From positions 1 through 64,000 of the forward strand of contig JBDRAL010000074.1 of the NCBI GenBank assembly GCA_039793685.1: DNA of 64,000 nucleotides. Reading direction: 5' to 3'. Position numbers and translations under genes: made by a program. Below, in pieces: positions 25,919 through 33,880 of the stretch. The first letter of the stretch is position 1; each line of letters begins with the position of its first letter. This DNA comes from JAAFHI01 sp039793685 (GTDB taxonomy: Bacteria; Acidobacteriota; Blastocatellia; Chloracidobacteriales; Chloracidobacteriaceae). The notes under the pieces were generated by a model. That model was given only the letters and a program-made list of their open reading frames with translations. It ran no database searches and had not been told where the DNA came from.

Positions 25919-26464
25919 ATGAGTTACCGATTGGGGACGGCAATCGTCGCCGGACTGGCGCTGGCCGGTTTCGGCGGCGTTTCTTCTTTCACGTCGCTTT
26001 CCCTGGTGCCCGTCGTGAAGGCGGCCCCGGCAACGCTTTCAATTCGCGGAAACGGCGTGACGCCGCTTTCGCTGACCTCCGAGGAATTTTCAAAACTGCC
26101 CCGTGCGACCGCGTCGGTGACGAACCGCGACGGAAGCAAGACGGTTTTCGAGGGCGTGTCGCTTTTCGAGGTGATGCGCCGGGCGGGGATGAAGCCGGGC
26201 GAGGGCGTTCACGGCAAGGAAGCGATGACCATCACGACGGCGGTGGTCGTGGTCGAGGCGGCGGACGGCTACAAGGCGGCCTTCGCGCAGGCGGAATTCG
26301 ACCCGGCCTACACCAACCGGGTGATCCTCGTCGCCGACCGCAAGGACGGCAAACCCCTCGGGGACGAGGAAGGGCCGTTCCGGCTCATCGCCCCCGACGA
26401 CAAACGCCCGGCCCGGTGGGTCCGGAATGTGGCGACGCTGACGTTTAAAAGTTTGAAGGATTAA
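25919..26464 (+). CDS. Exported protein with molybdopterin-oxidoreductase-like fold
   Basis: A 181-residue protein with a signal peptide or anchor (about 1-36), then a region that reads like the sulfite-oxidase-type molybdopterin domain. Signs are VTPLSLTSEEFSKLPR, then SKTVFEGVSLFEVMRRAG, GYKAAFAQAEFDP, ILVADRKDGKPLGDEEGPFRLIAPDDKRPARWVRNV. The last segment (G-P-x-R-L-I-x-P) is typical of this fold. There is no cysteine to ligate molybdenum, so it is probably a non-catalytic member. The ATG at 25919 has GAGGGG 7 nt upstream. Lies between a heptamer block and mrr, with 23 nt to mrr, so co-transcription is possible. Role unknown. Confidence 0.8.
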   Translation: MSYRLGTAIVAGLALAGFGGVSSFTSLSLVPVVKAAPATLSIRGNGVTPLSLTSEEFSKLPRATASVTNRDGSKTVFEGVSLFEVMRRAGMKPGEGVHGKEAMTITTAVVVVEAADGYKAAFAQAEFDPAYTNRVILVADRKDGKPLGDEEGPFRLIAPDDKRPARWVRNVATLTFKSLKD

Positions 26465-26487
26465 AAAACGGTTCAGGAGGGTAGGTG

Positions 26488-27417
26488 ATGGCAATTCCAG
26501 ATTACCAGTCACTCATGCTGCCGGCTTTGAAGTCCGTTCAGGCGGCTGGCGGTGAAGCCACGCTAAAACAGGCTGTCACCCGTATCGGGGAACTTTTCGC
26601 ACTGACGGAAGAAGAAATGGCGCAACTCATTCCAAGTGGGCAATCCACCCTCATCCGGAATCGTACTCACTGGGCAATGTGGTATCTGAAAAAGGCCGGG
26701 CTTTTTGACTCTCCGAAGCGAGGAACGTACCGGCTGACGCAGCGGGGGCTTGATGTTCTCAAGGCGAATCCTGAAAAAATCGATAATGTCTTTTTGATGC
26801 AGTTCTCTGAGTTTAAAGAACTTATGCAGTCGAAGGGGACTGCAAAGGAGAAAGCGGGAAATGAAATCGGCGAAGTTGCGCTCACCGCCGAGAAAACACC
26901 CGAAGAGCAACTGGAAGCCGCGTACAAACAAATCCGCTCCGAACTCGCTGCTCAAATTCTTGAAACGGTGAAAGGCTGTTCTCCGGCGTTTTTTGAACGG
27001 CTGGTCGTCGAATTGTTGGTGAGCATGGGGTACGGCGGATCGCTTGAAGATGCGGGACAGGCTGTCGGTCGGACGGGCGACGGTGGTATCGACGGTATCA
27101 TTAAAGAAGACAAGCTCGGCCTTGACGTGATTTATGTCCAGGCAAAACGTTGGACGGAAAATGTGGTCGGTCGGCCCGACGTGCAGCAATTCGCCGGGGC
27201 CTTGCAGGGGCAGCGGGCCGGAAAAGGCATTTTTCTCACCACCTCGCGGTTTTCAAAAGAGGCGCGCGATTACGTCAAGGCCATCGGCAGCAAGATTGTT
27301 CTCATCGACGGCGAGACGCTCGCCAACCTGATGATCGACTACAACGTGGGCGTGGCCACGGTGACGACCTTCCAGATCAAGCGTATTGACTCGGATTATT
27401 TCTCGGAAGACATCTGA
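26488..27417 (+). CDS. mrr: Mrr-type restriction endonuclease (type IV)
   Basis: Mrr cleaves DNA carrying foreign methylation. The 309-residue protein has an N-terminal winged-helix Mrr_N domain (about 1-95; PDYQSLMLPALKSVQAAGG and GTYRLTQRGLDVL) and a C-terminal PD-(D/E)xK-like nuclease domain. The nuclease domain shows FERLVVELLVSMGYGG, then GDGGIDG with Asp202, and Gln218-x-Lys220 in VQAKRW, the QxK form normal for Mrr. GGAGGG precedes the ATG at 26488. No methyltransferase or specificity gene is near, so it acts alone. A gene-free palindrome array follows. Composition is slightly less GC-rich than neighbours. Confidence 0.93.
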   Translation: MAIPDYQSLMLPALKSVQAAGGEATLKQAVTRIGELFALTEEEMAQLIPSGQSTLIRNRTHWAMWYLKKAGLFDSPKRGTYRLTQRGLDVLKANPEKIDNVFLMQFSEFKELMQSKGTAKEKAGNEIGEVALTAEKTPEEQLEAAYKQIRSELAAQILETVKGCSPAFFERLVVELLVSMGYGGSLEDAGQAVGRTGDGGIDGIIKEDKLGLDVIYVQAKRWTENVVGRPDVQQFAGALQGQRAGKGIFLTTSRFSKEARDYVKAIGSKIVLIDGETLANLMIDYNVGVATVTTFQIKRIDSDYFSEDI

Positions 27418-27981
27418 AATTTTCACGTTTCGGGCGAAAAACGTGGCTACCCTCGTTTTCAGGGGCCTACCGGACTGGGTACATACGGATTGAACGATGA
27501 CAATTCGTCAGCCGTTTTGGCCCTGCCCTCAAGGACAGGGCTACCCGAATCAAGCCTCGTGAACGAGGCTAAGTATAAGTTCATCAAGATTTTAGCCCCG
27601 TTATGATCTTTGACAAATGAAACCGGTAATAGGACAGGCGCGGATGCGCCGGTAGGTAATAGCCCCACCCGTGAGGGTGGGGTACGCGACGGGTAAAATG
27701 CCGAGCCGCAATGCGGCGACACCACCCGTATCGCGTCTTCGACGCTCTGAAATTTGCCTTACCGCCACCCCACCCTCACGGGTGGGGCTATTTCCTGACG
27801 GCGCATCCGCGCCTCCCCGAGGCAACCCGTCGTTCTTACCGGAATAATTTTTCAAAAACGATGACGAGGCTAAGTGCAAGTCCATCAAGGTTTTAGCCCC
27901 GTTTACGGGGCTTCGCTGAAATAGCCCTGTCCTTGAGGGCAGGGCGTCCACCGGCTGAATGAAAGGAAACGGTGACCGGCG
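27418..27981. repeat. Gene-free block of nested REP-like palindromes
   Basis: A 564-nt block without a gene. In order it holds a GCCCTG...CAGGGC hairpin (27520-27541), GCCTCG-TGAA-CGAGGC (27554-27569), a segment starting ACGAGGCTAAGT (27562-27599), GGCGC-GGAT-GCGCC (27638-27651), and a GCCCCACCC-type hairpin (27661-27682). Exact inverted copies of the last (27768-27788) and of the GGCGC hairpin (27800-27813) then follow. Next comes a direct copy of the ACGAGGCTAAGT segment (27864-27901), a GCCCCG/CGGGGC hairpin (27895-27911), and the inverse of the first hairpin (27924-27945). The outer, middle and inner pairs are nested. Confidence 0.88.
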
Positions 27982-28896
27982 ATGACATTGCGTACCTCGA
28001 CGAAATTTCTACTTGCGGTGGCGCTTGTCGGCGGGGCGTTCGTGGCGGGTGAGCTTGGCCGGAAACGGTTCATTTCAAGGGATTTGCCGGTATCGTCGCC
28101 GGTTGTCGCGAGTACGCAGGCGCCCCCGACGTCAAAATTCGAGATGAACTTCACCGAAGCCGAAGAAACCCATGTCGGTGATTTTGTGATTCGGCTTCAG
28201 ACGCGAACGGTGAAAAATACCTGCGAGCGAGGCGACCGGACGACCTTTACCTTCGTCGCGGTCGAACGCGCCGGACGGACGCTGCTCACGCTCGACGACG
28301 CTTCGACACACGACGAGTGCTACGGCAGCACCGCAACATACGCCGTCACGTCGCTCGCGCCGGGAAAAACGCATCTGGTCGTATTTCAGGAAACCTACCG
28401 CGACGCGGCGATGGTGATTGCGACGCTCGACGATACGCCCCGGCTGATTTTCAAGGGCGGGGATTTTGAAGTCGCGGAGGCGGGGTTTTCAGATCTGAAC
28501 AAAGACGGCGTGGCGGAAATCCGGGCGGTTTCCGACCGGTATCGGTATTTTCATCATCTTTCAAATGCAAATTCGCCATTCCCGGCGGTGATTTTTCAGT
28601 ACGACGCGGCGACGGCGACCTACCGCCCGGCCAACCCGCGTTTTCCGGAGGCGCTTCCGGACGCTGCCGCCCTCGAAAGGGTAAAAACGGCGTCGGCCCG
28701 AAACGACTTCGGCTTGCCTGCGATGGTGTTTGAAATTGCCATCGGGTACGCCTACGCCGGACGCGACGCCGACGCCTGGGCCTTTTTCAATCAATGGTTT
28801 CCGGGCGACCCGAAGGAAAAAGCCGAAGCCCGTTCGGCATTGAAAAAGGCGCTCGCCGCCGATCCGGTGTATCGTGCGGTCGGCACACCAAAATGA
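27982..28896 (+). CDS. Membrane-anchored secreted protein, function unknown
   Basis: A 304-residue protein. A signal anchor (about 7-25) is followed by a beta-rich region with two cysteines in C-E-R-G-D and D-E-C-Y-G that may form a disulfide outside the cytoplasm. A calcium-loop-like motif, FSDLNKDGVAEIRAV, is followed by a helical C-terminus. The DLNKDG motif recalls the DLDGD motifs in the product of 13044-14012. I do not recognise a named family. AAGGAAACGG lies upstream of the ATG at 27982. The REP-like block precedes it and hisA follows after 60 nt on the same strand. Confidence 0.8.
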   Translation: MTLRTSTKFLLAVALVGGAFVAGELGRKRFISRDLPVSSPVVASTQAPPTSKFEMNFTEAEETHVGDFVIRLQTRTVKNTCERGDRTTFTFVAVERAGRTLLTLDDASTHDECYGSTATYAVTSLAPGKTHLVVFQETYRDAAMVIATLDDTPRLIFKGGDFEVAEAGFSDLNKDGVAEIRAVSDRYRYFHHLSNANSPFPAVIFQYDAATATYRPANPRFPEALPDAAALERVKTASARNDFGLPAMVFEIAIGYAYAGRDADAWAFFNQWFPGDPKEKAEARSALKKALAADPVYRAVGTPK

Positions 28897-28956
28897 GTTT
28901 TTCAAAGGGGCTGGGCTATTTCCCATCCCCCATTCCCCATCCCCTCTTCTTTCTTC

Positions 28957-29679
28957 ATGCACATTCTTCCGGCAATTGATTTGAAACACGGCAAGTGCGT
29001 CCGGCTGCGGCAGGGCGTAAAGGACAGCGCAACGGTTTACGGCGACGATCCGCGGGCGATGGCGCTCCGGTGGCGCGACGAAGGCGCGACGATTCTCCAC
29101 CTCGTCAATCTCGACGGGGCGTTCGACGACGCGGACGCGGAAAATCTCCGCGCGGCGGAGCAGATTGTGACGGTGCTCGACATCCCAGTGCAGTTCGGCG
29201 GGGGCGTCCGGACGGCGGCGCAGGCGGCAACGCTGTTCGACCTCGGCATGGCGCGGGTGATTCTCGGTACGGTCGCGGTTGAAAAGCCCGAACTCGTCGG
29301 CGAACTGGTCGCAAAATACGGCGCGGCCCGCATCGTGGTCGGCATCGACGCCCGCGATGGGCGCGTTCTGACCCACGGCTGGGAAACCGACACGGCGCAA
29401 CCGGTCATCGAGACGGCCCGCGCGATGGCCGCGCTCGGCGTCGAACGCATCATTTACACCGACGTGTCGCGCGACGGGATGCTGACCGGGGTGAATGTTG
29501 AAAGTACGGCGGAACTGGCCCGCGAAAGCGGTTTGAAGATCATCGCCTCGGGCGGCATCGGCTCGCTCGACGACATCCGCGCCCTGCGCGCCGTCGCCGA
29601 CGCGGGCATCGAGGGCTGCATCGTCGGAAAAGCCCTTTACGAAGCGCGGTTTACGCTCGGCGAAGCAATGACGGTCTGA
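28957..29679 (+). CDS. hisA: Phosphoribosylformimino-5-aminoimidazole carboxamide ribotide isomerase
   Basis: Fourth step of histidine synthesis: an Amadori rearrangement of ProFAR to PRFAR in a TIM barrel. The 240-residue protein carries both catalytic aspartates, D8 in PAIDLK and D131 in VVGIDARDG. It also has the phosphate-binding motifs QFGGGVR, ILGTVAVE, YTDVSRDGML and IASGGIGS. It is monofunctional HisA rather than PriA by context only, since other his genes are not in view. The ATG at 28957 follows a pyrimidine-rich heptamer-like CCCCATT stretch with no Shine-Dalgarno. It converges on the glycosyltransferase gene through a perfect 31-bp hairpin. Confidence 0.96.
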   Translation: MHILPAIDLKHGKCVRLRQGVKDSATVYGDDPRAMALRWRDEGATILHLVNLDGAFDDADAENLRAAEQIVTVLDIPVQFGGGVRTAAQAATLFDLGMARVILGTVAVEKPELVGELVAKYGAARIVVGIDARDGRVLTHGWETDTAQPVIETARAMAALGVERIIYTDVSRDGMLTGVNVESTAELARESGLKIIASGGIGSLDDIRALRAVADAGIEGCIVGKALYEARFTLGEAMTV

Positions 29680-29684
29680 AGGAA

Positions 29685-29763
29685 AATGCGGAATGCGGAA
29701 TATCGAATGCGGAATAAAGAGTGAAGTAAATAATTCCGCATTCGATATTCCGCATTCCGCATT
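29685..29763. terminator. Perfect 31-bp heptamer hairpin between convergent genes
   Basis: Left arm 29685-29715 and right arm 29733-29763 are perfect reverse complements over 31 nt, with a 17-nt loop. The arms are built of AATGCGG and AATATCG heptamers. The right arm ends on the first base of the stop codon of the minus-strand gene, and the left arm begins 5 nt after the hisA stop. It could stop transcription from both sides, although neither side has a classic T-run. Confidence 0.8.
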
Positions 29764-31376
29764 CATTTTGGCGTTGGCAGTTCGGAAACGGTGACGCCGG
29801 GGAATTCGGGGGCGGAAAACAGCGTTTTCGCGCCTTCCGGCAGATCGGTGCCGTAGCTGGTTTTCAGGTAGTACCGCGCGGTGTAGTCGCCGTGGGTTTT
29901 GCGTCCGGCGAGCAGATTCGTCAGGGCGATGTTGTCCGTACCAACCACTTCATCGGCGGGAAGTTGCGTCGCCGCCCACCGCGCGGCGGTCCGGACGGCT
30001 TCGTACCGGCGAACCCATTCCGACCGTCCGGTCCGGGCGGCTCGGAGGTAGCCGATGTGGTCTGCCAGCGCGAGGACCGCCACCGCCGTCAGAAACGAAC
30101 CGGCCAGCAGCCGGGGGCCGCGTTCGGCGAGCCGTCCCCGGAACAGGACCTCCCCGACGGTCAGCCAGCCAATCGCCATGTAATAGAAGATGAACGGCAG
30201 CAGCGGGACGACAAACCGCAGCGGCCACCACGGCCAGAGCAGCGTCACCGCAAGCGACAGCGGAACGAAAAGCTCCGCGAGCGTCCACCCGCGCCCGAGG
30301 CTGGCCAGAAAACCGATGAGAAAAAACGCGGTCAGCACGAGCGAAAAGGCCACCTCGCCCGGTCGGGTCCCGATGGCCCCCGCGCCGAATCCCATGAAAT
30401 CCGGACTCAGGGGAAATTTTTCACCGAAACCGACGATGCCGGTCATTCCGAGCGCCTCGGTCCCGCTGTCGGACGCCGGGCGGTAGAAAATCGGCGCGGT
30501 CAGGCCGCCGATGACGTTTCCGGCGACGAGGGTCGTGTTTTGCCACGCGCGTCCGGGCAGGTCACGGACGCCGACCGGCGGCGCGGAGGGTTGCGCGATG
30601 CGGTGCCAGAACACCGAACCGTACTGGCTGGTAATCTGCTCGCTCGGATCGGCGGCGGCCTGCTGCCGCGCGGCGTACAACTGCCACGGCCCAACCACCA
30701 CAAGACATCCTAAAGCGAACGGAATCAACAGTTTCGGTTTTTTTCGAAGTATGAGGTAGAGCGGAATCGCCGCGAGCAGGGCAATTCCCGCACTCCTGAC
30801 AAGCCACGCGAACGCGCCCACTCCGCTCGCGGCGAACATCAGCCGGCCCGCGCGGCGGGGGCGGTCGGCCGCGACGGCGCGCTCGGTCAGTAGTACCGCG
30901 GCCATCTGAAGCGCCGCGAACAGGCACTCGGCCATCAGCGTCGAGGTCGCCAGAAAAACGAGGGTCGGGCAGAGGACGGTCGCCGCCGCGAGCAGTCCGG
31001 CGAACGGGCCGGATTCCCCGCGGACCTCGCGCGCGTGGCGGTAGGTCAGCCAACCGAGCGCGAGCATGGCCGCAATCGAGACGAGTTTCAGCCACCAGAA
31101 CGTATCGGTCGTCAGCCCGCACAGGCGGATGCCCGCCGCGAAGACAAGCGGGAGGCCCGGCGGGTAGAGCGGCAGCCCCGGGGGAACCGGGTAATTCACC
31201 AGCCGGTAGCCCTGTCCGTCGGCAAGTGCTTTTCCGAGAAGGAGATACCACGCGTCGTCCTTGAACAGCCCGACGGCGCGGTCGGTTCGTAGAATGTAGA
31301 CGGCGGCGATGACCAGCACCGCCGCCGCCGTTCCGATAGACGCGGCGTACTTTTGAAACCGCCCGCGATTCTCCAT
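29763..31376 (-). CDS. GT39-like glycosyltransferase, polytopic membrane protein
   Basis: A 537-residue protein with roughly 11 membrane helices. The first periplasmic loop has the acidic pair D40-D41 in FKDDAWYLLLGKALADGQGY, and the G-Y-R-L-V-N-Y-P-V-P-P-G-L-P-L-Y-P-P-G-L pattern is the layout of GT-C enzymes (ArnT/PMT, dolichyl-phosphate-mannose type). Such enzymes move sugars from polyprenyl carriers to lipids or proteins on the outer face of the membrane. The donor and acceptor are unknown. The ATG at 31376 has GAGG about 8 nt upstream. thiG lies 18 nt upstream on the same strand, so transcription may be shared even though function is not. Confidence 0.85.
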   Translation of the reverse strand: MENRGRFQKYAASIGTAAAVLVIAAVYILRTDRAVGLFKDDAWYLLLGKALADGQGYRLVNYPVPPGLPLYPPGLPLVFAAGIRLCGLTTDTFWWLKLVSIAAMLALGWLTYRHAREVRGESGPFAGLLAAATVLCPTLVFLATSTLMAECLFAALQMAAVLLTERAVAADRPRRAGRLMFAASGVGAFAWLVRSAGIALLAAIPLYLILRKKPKLLIPFALGCLVVVGPWQLYAARQQAAADPSEQITSQYGSVFWHRIAQPSAPPVGVRDLPGRAWQNTTLVAGNVIGGLTAPIFYRPASDSGTEALGMTGIVGFGEKFPLSPDFMGFGAGAIGTRPGEVAFSLVLTAFFLIGFLASLGRGWTLAELFVPLSLAVTLLWPWWPLRFVVPLLPFIFYYMAIGWLTVGEVLFRGRLAERGPRLLAGSFLTAVAVLALADHIGYLRAARTGRSEWVRRYEAVRTAARWAATQLPADEVVGTDNIALTNLLAGRKTHGDYTARYYLKTSYGTDLPEGAKTLFSAPEFPGVTVSELPTPK

Positions 31377-31394
31377 CAATGAAAACCTCGCGGT

Positions 31395-32183
31395 TCAGCG
31401 GCTGAGGCCGTCCATCGGGCTGCTCGCCGTGGCGTAGAGCCGTTTCGGCATGCGGCCCGCGAGGTGGGCGAGGCGTCCGGCGCGGATGGCGAGGTTCATC
31501 GCCTCGGCCATCATTGCGGGATCCTGCGCGGCGGCGACCGCCGTGTTGAGCAGGACGGCGTCCATGCCGAGTTCCATCGCGACGGCGACATCCGACGCCG
31601 TGCCGACGCCCGCGTCCACGATGATCGGCACTTCGGTGATCATCTCGCGGAGAATCCGCATGGTGGTGAAGTTCTGAATGCCCAGACCGGAGCCGATGGG
31701 CGCGGCGAGCGGCATGATGGCCGCCGCCCCGGCGTCAATCAGGCGGCGCGCGGTGATGAGGTCGTCGTTGAAGTAGGGCAGGACGATAAAGCCTTCCTTT
31801 GCCAGTACTTCCGTGGCCTGAATCAATCCGGCGTTGTCCGGGAAAAGGGTCCGTTCGTCGCCGATGACTTCGAGTTTGACCCACGGCGTGTCGAGGATTT
31901 CGCGGCCCAGCCGGGCGGTCCGGATGGCTTCCTCGGCGGTAAAGCACGCGGCGGTGTTCGGGAGGATGAGCATCCGGTCGTCGATGAACTCCATCAGCGA
32001 CCCGGCTGAACGGTCGGCGAGATTCACCCGCCGGACGGCGACCGTGACGATTTCCGCGCCCGAGCGCCGGTGCGCTTCGCGCATCACTTCATGAGATGGA
32101 TATTTGCCCGTCCCGATCATCAGCCGCGAACCGAATTCGCGTCCGGCGATGACCAGCGGGTCGGTGGTGGTGGGGTGGGACAT
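31395..32183 (-). CDS. thiG: Thiazole synthase
   Basis: Forms the thiazole phosphate of thiamine from deoxyxylulose phosphate, the ThiS thiocarboxylate and dehydroglycine. The 262-residue protein shows FGSRLMIGTGKY, VTVAVRRVN, ILPNTAACFTAEEA, the WVKLEVIGD segment with the catalytic Lys, VLPYFNDDL, and the phosphate-binding PLAAPIGSGLG and VDAGVGTASDVAVAMELG. The ATG at 32183 has AAGGA about 7 nt upstream. Longer reading through the upstream array is rejected. thiS lies upstream on the same strand, separated by 148 nt of heptamers rather than overlapping as in most thiSG operons. Confidence 0.97.
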   Translation of the reverse strand: MSHPTTTDPLVIAGREFGSRLMIGTGKYPSHEVMREAHRRSGAEIVTVAVRRVNLADRSAGSLMEFIDDRMLILPNTAACFTAEEAIRTARLGREILDTPWVKLEVIGDERTLFPDNAGLIQATEVLAKEGFIVLPYFNDDLITARRLIDAGAAAIMPLAAPIGSGLGIQNFTTMRILREMITEVPIIVDAGVGTASDVAVAMELGMDAVLLNTAVAAAQDPAMMAEAMNLAIRAGRLAHLAGRMPKRLYATASSPMDGLSR

Positions 32184-32199
32184 GGTGATTCCTTGAAGG

Positions 32200-32325
32200 T
32201 CGAGAGTCTGAAGTCTGGAGTCGAGAGTCTTGAGTCTGGAGTCAAAACCGGGGAATTTCTTGAAAAGATCGTTTTCGGTCGCCTGCTTTTCAGACTCCCG
32301 ACTCAAGACTCCCGACTCCCGACTT
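32200..32325. repeat. Facing heptamer arms between thiS and thiG
   Basis: GAGTCTG-type units (32200-32243) face ACTCCCG/ACTCAAG units (32289-32325). The arms are inverted and partly complementary. The array lies inside what should be the thiSG transcript. Confidence 0.88.
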
Positions 32326-32331
32326 TGTTTT

Positions 32332-32532
32332 TCATCCGCCGCCGACGAAGTGGACCAGTTCCAGCTTGTCGCCGTCGCCGAGCGCGACGGATTCCCAGCG
32401 GCCGCGCGGGACGATCTCGCCGTTGCGTTCGACGGCGAGGCGTCCGCCGACGAGGTCGAGCCGGACGACGAGTTCGGCGACGGTCAGTCCGTCGGGGAGG
32501 ATTTCGGGTTCTCCGTTGATGATGACGTTCAT
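32332..32532 (-). CDS. thiS: Sulfur carrier protein ThiS
   Basis: A 66-residue ubiquitin-fold protein whose C-terminal glycine is adenylated and turned into the thiocarboxylate that donates sulfur for the thiazole ring. The start MNVIINGEPEIL, the middle LTVAELVVRLDL, VAVERNGEIVPR-like segment and the terminal VGGG are typical. The end has three glycines rather than the usual two. The ATG at 32532 lies next to a heptamer array with no Shine-Dalgarno. It precedes thiG, as expected for partners. thiF and thiO are not in view. Confidence 0.95.
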   Translation of the reverse strand: MNVIINGEPEILPDGLTVAELVVRLDLVGGRLAVERNGEIVPRGRWESVALGDGDKLELVHFVGGG

Positions 32533-32537
32533 GGGGA

Positions 32538-32722
32538 AAGGTGTCGGGTGTCGGGTTTCAGGTGTCGGGGGAGGTTCTGGGGGCTGGGTTTGGGGTTCTG
32601 GAAGAAAATTTCACCCAGAATTTCAAGGTTTGAGATTTGCGAGACCAGGCTGTCTCCCAAAACCCAGGACCGAGAACCCAAAACCTGTTTCTGAAACCCG
32701 ATACCCGAAACCCGACACCTTC
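32538..32722. repeat. Facing heptamer arms, GTGTCGG / ACCCGAC family, G-rich
   Basis: GTGTCGG/GTTTCAG units (32541-32571), then G-rich units (GGTTCTG, GGGGCTG, GGTTTGG; to 32600), face AACCCAG/AACCCGA/TACCCGA units (32655-32722). The left arm has four or more runs of three or more G at 32567-32595. Confidence 0.85.
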
Positions 32723-32800
32723 GAAAAGAAAAAAGGTTTCGACGCGAACGAGCATACGTCGAAACCGTGGAGTTTTTCAAAGGAGGTGATGGCTGATTTT

Positions 32801-33172
32801 TTACTGGCCCGGCTGATTGGCGGCCATGTCGCCGGTCTTCTTGCGGGGCTTGCGTTCCGGCAGGCCGAACTTGGTCCGCGTTTCGGCACTGAGCGTCCCG
32901 GTCACCTTGAGGCCGTTCTTCTGCTGGAACTGCCGCAGGGCCTCGACGGTTTCGGGATTCTTGTAGCCGGTGATGTCGCCCTTGTAGAGGCCCATTTCGC
33001 GGAGCTTGATCTGGACCTTGCCGTAGTCGCTTTCCGGTTTCGCCTTGCGGGCGGCCTTCGCCGCCGGGGCGGCGGGCGTCTGGGCGTTGGCGTGGGTGAA
33101 TGTCGCGCCGAACAGCATGAGCGCCATCAGGGCGACGGAGGAGATGAAGGTGCGGTAATTGTTTTTCGACAT
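32801..33172 (-). CDS. Exported peptidoglycan-binding-domain protein
   Basis: A 123-residue protein. The signal peptide covers about 1-31 (cleavage near ANA-Q), followed by an Ala/Lys-rich spacer and one PG_binding_1 domain (about 48-105). The domain shows VQIKLREMGLYKGDITGYKNPETVEALRQFQQKNGLKVTGTLSAETRTKFG, split here as the usual Q-x-x-L...G...D...T...A-L-x-x-F-Q pattern. It probably anchors in the cell wall or periplasm. The start is the ATG at 33172; a longer frame would place 21 polar residues before the signal peptide. It follows the pseudopilin gene on the same strand with about 59 nt between them. Confidence 0.88.
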   Translation of the reverse strand: MSKNNYRTFISSVALMALMLFGATFTHANAQTPAAPAAKAARKAKPESDYGKVQIKLREMGLYKGDITGYKNPETVEALRQFQQKNGLKVTGTLSAETRTKFGLPERKPRKKTGDMAANQPGQ

Positions 33173-33231
33173 TACTTGAGACGGTTCCTTTCCTTTCGGA
33201 ATGTAGTGATTGATGGTTTTGAGTTTCGCCG

Positions 33232-33753
33232 TCACGGGTTCAGCGGTTCGTAGGCCGAATCGGGCGGCGATGTCGTCATGGGGGGAGAAGCAAGTATCGT
33301 GCCAAAGGTGCGACTGGTGGTTGTGTCGCGGAAGCGGAAGCGAAATCGACGGTAGCGGCGGGCGTAGGCGGGTTTCGGGTCGGCGTCGAGCGTGTAGCCG
33401 GCGGCCTCGGCGTCGAAACGAAAGCTGTAATCGTAGCGGCCGTCGCTGACGACTTCGCTGCCCCCGCGTCCGGCGATGTCCCGTTCGAAGCCGTTCATCA
33501 GTTCGAGCTGGTCGATCAGTTGTTCGAAGGAACCGAACCGGCCGCGGGCGGCGTGGTGCGCCGTCTGGGCGGTGACGATGGTCCGGATATTCGCGACGGC
33601 GCGCGTTTCGGCGGCGAAATCGGCAAACCGGACGTATCCGCCCGCCCCGAGCGCCATCAGAACCGAGATGACGGCGAGCGCGACGAGCATTTCAAACAGG
33701 CTCGCGCCCCGATGATGACGGGAACGCGAAAGGGAAGGGCGGCGGCGGTGCAT
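33232..33753 (-). CDS. Type IV pilin-like (pseudopilin) protein
   Basis: A 173-residue protein with a basic leader (about 1-16), a prepilin peptidase site G/ASLFE with the Glu5 of mature pilins, and the long hydrophobic helix LFEMLVALAVISVLMALG. A soluble domain then follows, with QTAHHAARGRFGSFEQLIDQ and YDYSFRF, similar to major-pilin-like or GspG/H-type subunits seen in Acidobacteriota. It is probably assembled into a pseudopilus or pilus in the envelope. The ATG at 33753 has GAGG about 8 nt upstream. It is divergent from hrcA, which starts 128 nt away. No other pil/gsp gene is in view. Confidence 0.88.
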   Translation of the reverse strand: MHRRRPSLSRSRHHRGASLFEMLVALAVISVLMALGAGGYVRFADFAAETRAVANIRTIVTAQTAHHAARGRFGSFEQLIDQLELMNGFERDIAGRGGSEVVSDGRYDYSFRFDAEAAGYTLDADPKPAYARRYRRFRFRFRDTTTSRTFGTILASPPMTTSPPDSAYEPLNP

Positions 33754-33809
33754 GGCGAAACCTCGCGAAATGGGTTTGCCGACCCTTTCGGCAAGTCTCG
33801 TGCCGTAAC

Positions 33810-33839
33810 TTGACACTCGATTTTCACGGGTGGTACTTT
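33810..33839 (+). promoter_or_regulatory. Putative hrcA promoter with CIRCE-like element
   Basis: TTGACACTC, a 9-nt spacer, then GGGTGGTAC (33810-33836). Compared with the CIRCE consensus TTAGCACTC-N9-GAGTGCTAA, the left half matches 7 of 9 and the right half 6 of 9, with the exact 9-nt spacer. TTGACA (33810-33815) is also a perfect -35, with TACTTT (33834-33839) as a fair -10 at 18 nt. HrcA normally represses through such a site. The match is degenerate, so this is tentative. Confidence 0.45.
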
Positions 33840-33880
33840 GCCGAACCGCCTTCCTATTTCTGATAGATGCGCAACGACTT

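Noticed and set aside
32533..32800. TPP riboswitch upstream of thiS
   Set aside because: The conserved CTGAGA and related core elements are missing; the region is heptamer arrays.
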